Shown piece by piece: positions 60,595-64,000 of a DNA stretch of 64,000 bases. The translations under genes were made by a program, and so were the position numbers. How positions within the stretch are numbered: position 1 is the first letter of the stretch; every line of letters begins with the position of its first letter. This DNA is from Solwaraspora sp. WMMD406. Its GTDB lineage: Bacteria; Actinomycetota; Actinomycetes; Mycobacteriales; Micromonosporaceae. The notes under the pieces are model-generated. The model was not told where the DNA came from, ran no database searches, and was given only the letters and a program-made list of their open reading frames with translations. The stretch is from NCBI RefSeq assembly GCF_029626025.1, contig NZ_JARUBF010000001.1, positions 1,984,001 to 2,048,000 of the forward strand, read 5' to 3'.

Positions 60595-61172
60595 GCCGGG
60601 CCACTCTCGGTGGCGGCTTCGACCGCCCGGCGGGCACGGTTCGCGGCAGCGCGACGCCCGTACAGGCGGGCGCACAACGACGTCAGGATCTCCGTCACGT
60701 CGCGGACCAGATCATCGTCGACCTCAGCCGGGTCGACCACCAGCAGTCGGCGGCCCTGCGCGGCCAGCGCCGCCTCAACGTACTCGGCCCCGAACCGGGC
60801 GAACCGGTCCCGATGCTCAACCACGATCGTTGCCACCTTCGGGTCGCGCAGCAGCGCGAGGAACTTCTTGCGGTGCCCGTTCAACGCGGATCCAACCTCG
60901 GTCACCACCCGGTCGACGCCGAGTTTCTGCCCGGTGGCCCACACGGTGACCCGGGCGACTTGCCGGTCCAGGTCGGGTTTCTGATCGGCTGAGGACACCC
61001 AGGCGTACACCACGGTCTGCCCCGTCTCGGCCGACGTGCCGGTGACCGGCTCACCGACCATGATCAGTCGACCGATCCGGTAGGTGGGAACAGGCAGCGT
61101 CCCGGCTGCGTACTGTCGCCGAGCGGTGATGTACGCGATGCCGGTCGACGCTGCCCACTCCTTGAGGTTCAC
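60591..61172 (-). CDS. tnpA: IS607-family serine recombinase (TnpA)
   Basis: A 193-residue serine transposase. A MerR-like helix-turn-helix occupies residues ~1-40 (MNLKEWAASTGIAYITARRQYAAGTLPVP), followed by the resolvase-type catalytic domain with S60 in YAWVSSADQK and D122-R123...R126 in VEHRDRFARFG. The position normally Arg in YARVS is Trp (W58), a change at a residue usually important for catalysis. A C-terminal helical, basic end is seen in IS607 proteins. The gene overlaps tnpB by 4 bp. GTG 61172 is the start. Confidence 0.9.
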   Translation of the reverse strand: MNLKEWAASTGIAYITARRQYAAGTLPVPTYRIGRLIMVGEPVTGTSAETGQTVVYAWVSSADQKPDLDRQVARVTVWATGQKLGVDRVVTEVGSALNGHRKKFLALLRDPKVATIVVEHRDRFARFGAEYVEAALAAQGRRLLVVDPAEVDDDLVRDVTEILTSLCARLYGRRAAANRARRAVEAATESGPA

Positions 61173-61205
61173 GCGAGCATCATAGCAGCTTCAAGAGCGC
61201 CATAG

Positions 61206-62603
61206 ATGCCCGGAGCGCCAACAGTCAGCTACCCCGTGCCCTTTCACCGCCGGGAGGCGGCGATCGAGCGGTTCAGCGTACTGACCGGGCTGCGGTCGCT
61301 GGTGGTGCCGGTGTTCGACACCCGGGCGACCACCCGGTTCGCCGAGGTCACCCTGAAAAACGTGGCGGCGGCGACCGGGCTGGAACTGACCGCGACCAAC
61401 ACCGTGCTGGCCTGCTCGACCCCGGAGGTGGCGGCGATGTACGCCGAGCTCGGCTTCCCGGTGGCCGGGGTGGAAGCCGAGGTGTCGCCGTCACCGGACC
61501 GGCCGTGGGACGTACTGCTGCGGCTGGCCGCCGGCGACGAGACGTGGCGGGATCTGGCGCACCCGGCCACCGTCGACATCTTCCACAGATACGGACTGGA
61601 CCGGCTGGTCCAGGCGGTCGTCAACGACCCGGTGGTGGGCGACGAGGGCGGGCTGACCGCCACCCGGGACTACCGTAGCTACGCCGAGGCGTTCGCCGAG
61701 GCGGCGCACCGCAAGTGGACGGCGGTCCGGGAGCACGTCCGACCCGGGCGGATCGTCGACATCGGGTGCGGGGCCGGCGCGGTGCTGGAGCTCGCCGACC
61801 GGGAACCGGCCCTGCGGGAAAGCGACCTGATCGGGGTCGAGGTGGCCCGGCACCTGTTCGAGGAATGCGTACACAAGAAGGCGCAGGGCTTCTTCACCAA
61901 CCCGAACGTGTTCTTCTACCACCGCAACGTGCTCGGCGGTGCGGTGTTCCCGCCCCGCTCGGTCGACACGACCCTGACGTTCGCGCTGACCCACGAGATC
62001 TGGTCGTACGGCGCCCAGCTGGACTCGGTACGTCGGTTCGTCCAGGCGATCTACGACCACACCGTACCGGGCGGGGTGTGGATCAACAGCGACGTCTGCG
62101 GACCGGACGGCCGGGACCGTCCGGTGCTGCTCGACCTCTGCCGTACCGACGGGGCGAATCCGGCGGCTCCCCGTACCGACCTGGCCGCGCTACCGGCGGC
62201 GCGGGTGGCGCAGCACGTTCGTGTCCTGTCCACCCGGGCCCGGCTCGACCAGTTCGCGGTCGACTTCGCCTTCCCGACGCCCTATCAGCCGGTGCCCGAC
62301 CGGCCCGGCGTGGTCGAGACGACGCTCGGGGCGGCGATGGACTTCCTGACCCGCAAGGACTATCCGGACAACTGGCTGTCGGAGACCCGTGAGCAGTTCT
62401 GCGGGCTGGAGTACGCCGACTGGAAGGCGCTGCTGGCCGACGTCGGCTTCGAGGTGGAGGCGGCGAGCGGGCCGTGGCGTAACGACTGGATCGTCACCAA
62501 CCGGCTCGACCCGGTGGCCACACTCCGCACCCTGGACGGGGCGGCGATGGAGTGGCCGGTCACTCACGTGTTGCTGGTGGCCCGCCGACCGGTGAACAGC
62601 TGA
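61206..62603 (+). CDS. class I SAM methyltransferase (3' part of an IS-interrupted nucleotidyltransferase-methyltransferase)
   Basis: A 465-residue frame starting with ATG 61206 inside the right end of the IS607 element; the first nine or ten residues (MPGAPTVSY) are element-derived. Residues ~10-95 are the remaining part of a nucleotidyltransferase domain (PVPFHRREAAIERFSVLTG, NVAAATGLELTATNTVLAC). Residues ~170-330 form a SAM-dependent methyltransferase: RIVDIGCGAGAVLELAD (motif I, about 182-199), LIGVEVARHLFEE, TFALTHEIWSYG and VPGGVWINSDVCG. The C-terminus is intact. The methyltransferase could still be translated from the element-supplied ATG. Target molecule unknown; the domain pairing suggests modification of a nucleotide-linked substrate. 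Confidence 0.8.
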   Translation: MPGAPTVSYPVPFHRREAAIERFSVLTGLRSLVVPVFDTRATTRFAEVTLKNVAAATGLELTATNTVLACSTPEVAAMYAELGFPVAGVEAEVSPSPDRPWDVLLRLAAGDETWRDLAHPATVDIFHRYGLDRLVQAVVNDPVVGDEGGLTATRDYRSYAEAFAEAAHRKWTAVREHVRPGRIVDIGCGAGAVLELADREPALRESDLIGVEVARHLFEECVHKKAQGFFTNPNVFFYHRNVLGGAVFPPRSVDTTLTFALTHEIWSYGAQLDSVRRFVQAIYDHTVPGGVWINSDVCGPDGRDRPVLLDLCRTDGANPAAPRTDLAALPAARVAQHVRVLSTRARLDQFAVDFAFPTPYQPVPDRPGVVETTLGAAMDFLTRKDYPDNWLSETREQFCGLEYADWKALLADVGFEVEAASGPWRNDWIVTNRLDPVATLRTLDGAAMEWPVTHVLLVARRPVNS

Positions 62604-62621
62604 GCCGGACGAGGGCGGCGG

Positions 62622-63221
62622 TCACAGCTGGTTGAACGGCTCGGCGTAGCGGAACGTCCCCGGCGTCGGTGGGTCGGTGCCGAGCACCCGGACCTGGAAG
62701 TACCTGCCCCACCGCGGGTCGGGCGCGACGACGCCCAGCGGTTGGCTGGGCCGTAGGCCGAACCGTTGGTAGTAGGCGGGGTCGCCGAGCAGCGCCACCA
62801 ACGGCTCGTCCAGGGCTTCGGCCGCGCCGAGAACCGCGTGCATCAGCGCCGTACCGACGCCGCGACCGTGCCGGTCCGGACGTACGGCGAGTGGGCCGAG
62901 GCCCAGCACCGGCAGGTCGTCGAGGTACGCCCGGGTGCAGACGACGTGCCCGACGACGTCACCGCCGCCCCCGCTGTCACTCCCGTCTCCGCCGTCACTG
63001 CCGCCTCTGCCTTGGCTGTCGGTGTCGCCGCCGTCGGCACGGTGCTCGACGGCGACCAGGGACAGCGCGGGCAGCCACGACTCGTCGCCCCGTAACTCGT
63101 CCAGCAGGCGCACCTCGATCGGTGGATCCGGCTGCCCCGCCCGCGCGAACGCGGCGGCCACCACCGCACGGACCACCGGCACGTCGGCCGGGCGTTCCCG
63201 TCTGACCAGCATGGTCACCAT
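62622..63221 (-). CDS. GNAT family N-acetyltransferase
   Basis: A 199-residue acetyltransferase. MVTMLVRRERPADVPVVRAVV opens a typical GNAT, and GLGPLAVRPDRHGRGVGTALMHAV is the acetyl-CoA loop. ALLGDPAYYQRFGLRPSQPLG resembles YhbS-type members. A Gly/Asp/Ser-rich stretch of ~25 residues (near residues 65-90) is inserted between strands and looks like simple-sequence expansion. ATG 63221 is chosen; ATG 63212 is in frame. Converges with the methyltransferase gene 18 bp away. Confidence 0.82.
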   Translation of the reverse strand: MVTMLVRRERPADVPVVRAVVAAAFARAGQPDPPIEVRLLDELRGDESWLPALSLVAVEHRADGGDTDSQGRGGSDGGDGSDSGGGGDVVGHVVCTRAYLDDLPVLGLGPLAVRPDRHGRGVGTALMHAVLGAAEALDEPLVALLGDPAYYQRFGLRPSQPLGVVAPDPRWGRYFQVRVLGTDPPTPGTFRYAEPFNQL

Positions 63222-63356
63222 TAGGCCGACCGGACGCCAACCAGGCAACCGAATTGGCCCCCACCATCGGTCGACACCAGCTGTTTTGCCGGATCGGCAA
63301 CAACGTTTGCCGGTACGGTCGGGGTAGGCGCATCGTGGGTGCCGGAGGTGGTCGAC

Positions 63357-64000
63357 GTGACCGACAACAGAGCGGGGGGACCCGCGTACCGCGTCGCCGT
63401 GGCGGTGATCGGCGGCGGTGCCGCCGGGTTGAGCGCGGCGCTGACCCTGGCGCGGGCGCGCCGGTCGGTGATCGTGATCGACGCGGGTGAGCCCCGCAAC
63501 GCGCCGTCGCCCGGCGTACACGGATTCCTGACCCGCGATGGAATGAGCCCGGCCGACCTGGTGGCGACCGGCCGGCGCGAGATCGAGCGGTACGGCGGCG
63601 TCGTGCTGCCCGGCCGGGCGGAGACGGCCGAGCGGGTCGGCGACGGATTCGAGGTCCGGCTCGCCGACGGCCGGCTGGTCGCCGCCCGGCGCCTGCTGCT
63701 GGCCACCGGGGTGGTCGACGAACTACCGGACATCCCGGGGCTGCGGGACCGCTGGGGCCGCGACGTGGTGCACTGCCCCTACTGCCACGGCTGGGAGGTC
63801 CGCGACCAACCGATCGGTGTGCTCGCCACCAGCGCCATGGCACTGCACCAGGTGCAGCTGTTCCGCCAGTGGACCGCCGACCTGATCCTGTTCACCCACA
63901 CCGGCCTGGACCTCACCGACGAGCAGGCCGAGCAGCTGGCGGCGCGCGGCGTACGGGTGGTGGCCGGGGAGGTGACCGGCCTGGAGGCCACCGAGGACCG
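63357..64000 (+). CDS. NAD(P)/FAD-dependent oxidoreductase, thioredoxin-reductase-like (3' end missing)
   Basis: The frame continues past the window end; 214 residues are visible. VAVIGGGAAGLSAALTLARARRSVIVIDAGEPRN is the FAD-binding dinucleotide motif, and LLLATGVVDELPDIPG the ATG motif. The redox pair CPYCHGWEV is in place of the CATC of classical thioredoxin reductase; this CPYC type is common in actinobacterial low-molecular-weight disulfide-reductase-like proteins. GTG 63357 has GGAGG 8 bases upstream. Divergent from the GNAT gene. Confidence 0.88.
   Translation, partial: MTDNRAGGPAYRVAVAVIGGGAAGLSAALTLARARRSVIVIDAGEPRNAPSPGVHGFLTRDGMSPADLVATGRREIERYGGVVLPGRAETAERVGDGFEVRLADGRLVAARRLLLATGVVDELPDIPGLRDRWGRDVVHCPYCHGWEVRDQPIGVLATSAMALHQVQLFRQWTADLILFTHTGLDLTDEQAEQLAARGVRVVAGEVTGLEATED

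Larger units (their letters stand above)
59213..61233 (-). mobile_element. IS607-family insertion sequence (tnpA serine recombinase + tnpB)
   Basis: A 2,021-bp element carrying a serine-recombinase tnpA and tnpB in the order and orientation of IS607. Boundaries are deduced from the interrupted gene. CC at 59211-59212 (left) and CC at 61232-61233 (right) are the duplicated crossover dinucleotide (GG on the element strand), and joining the flanks across one CC restores the reading frame. There are no long terminal inverted repeats, as expected. Two GAGCGCCA copies (61195-61202 and 61213-61220) near the tnpA end may be recombinase-binding half-sites. Insertion is in the minus orientation relative to the target gene. 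Confidence 0.88.

Noticed and set aside
1-64000. tRNA and rRNA genes
   Set aside because: No convincing cloverleaf with GTTCGA-type T-loop and no rRNA-like conserved stretch was found by eye; a dedicated scan would be needed to be certain.

Overview
The window is GC-rich (about 70%) DNA from a filamentous actinomycete. The most likely family is Micromonosporaceae (Micromonospora or a close relative). The evidence is the codon bias, the GTG and TTG starts, the many 4-bp ATGA/GTGA gene overlaps, F420-dependent oxidoreductases, a DivIVA/FilP-type coiled-coil pair, a 180-kDa-class NAD-glutamate dehydrogenase, and a methylmalonyl/isobutyryl-CoA gene block resembling one I recall from Streptomyces. 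The genus is an inference. I saw no rRNA, tRNA or CRISPR.

Layout. 1-8045: glycan-assembly locus, with the end of a secreted DUF4082 protein, two GT4-type and one GT2 glycosyltransferases, a Wzx-like flippase and a membrane-anchored protein of unknown function. 8064-16400: a tight minus-strand operon, in transcription order Gfo/Idh/MocA dehydrogenase, NAD-sugar epimerase/dehydratase, DegT aminotransferase, a NeuD-acetyltransferase/DegT-aminotransferase fusion, MFS exporter, membrane-anchored beta-propeller and DUF6492 protein. A divergent hexapeptide acyltransferase (16781-17437) completes a set that looks like acylated amino-sugar synthesis. 17508-21010: two coiled-coil polarity or cytoskeletal proteins. 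21278-24125: methylmalonyl-CoA epimerase, thiolase and MeaB-type GTPase. 24135-28974: an ABC ATPase, an ACC deaminase with its GntR regulator, a DUF559-type protein, an F420-type oxidoreductase and an orphan ProRS-like anticodon-binding domain. 29030-30718: an acyl-CoA mutase with the Phe80/Gln198 isobutyryl-CoA mutase signature. 30761-38008: an ABC ATPase with two very large FtsX-type permeases. 38015-43000: a thioredoxin-TPR protein, an arginase-family protein, a flavoprotein with a frameshifted partner, and a lipoprotein transpeptidase. 43238-58879: NAD-glutamate dehydrogenase, GNAT, an SCP2 protein coupled to a glycogen-debranching-type enzyme, a secreted serine protease with FG-GAP repeats, a voltage-gated K+ channel divergent from a TrkH/TrkA uptake pair, a methyltransferase and a DinB protein.

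The strongest finding is at 59041-62603. A 2,021-bp IS607-family element (serine recombinase plus intact TnpB) has inserted at a CC/GG dinucleotide inside a gene that originally fused an NMNAT-like nucleotidyltransferase domain to a class I methyltransferase. Removing the element with one CC restores a 513-residue frame exactly. The element supplies an ATG that may still allow expression of the methyltransferase part. A second theme is the large number of short tandem duplications (16-30 bp) at gene ends. One of them, a 17-bp duplication, breaks a small coupled gene.
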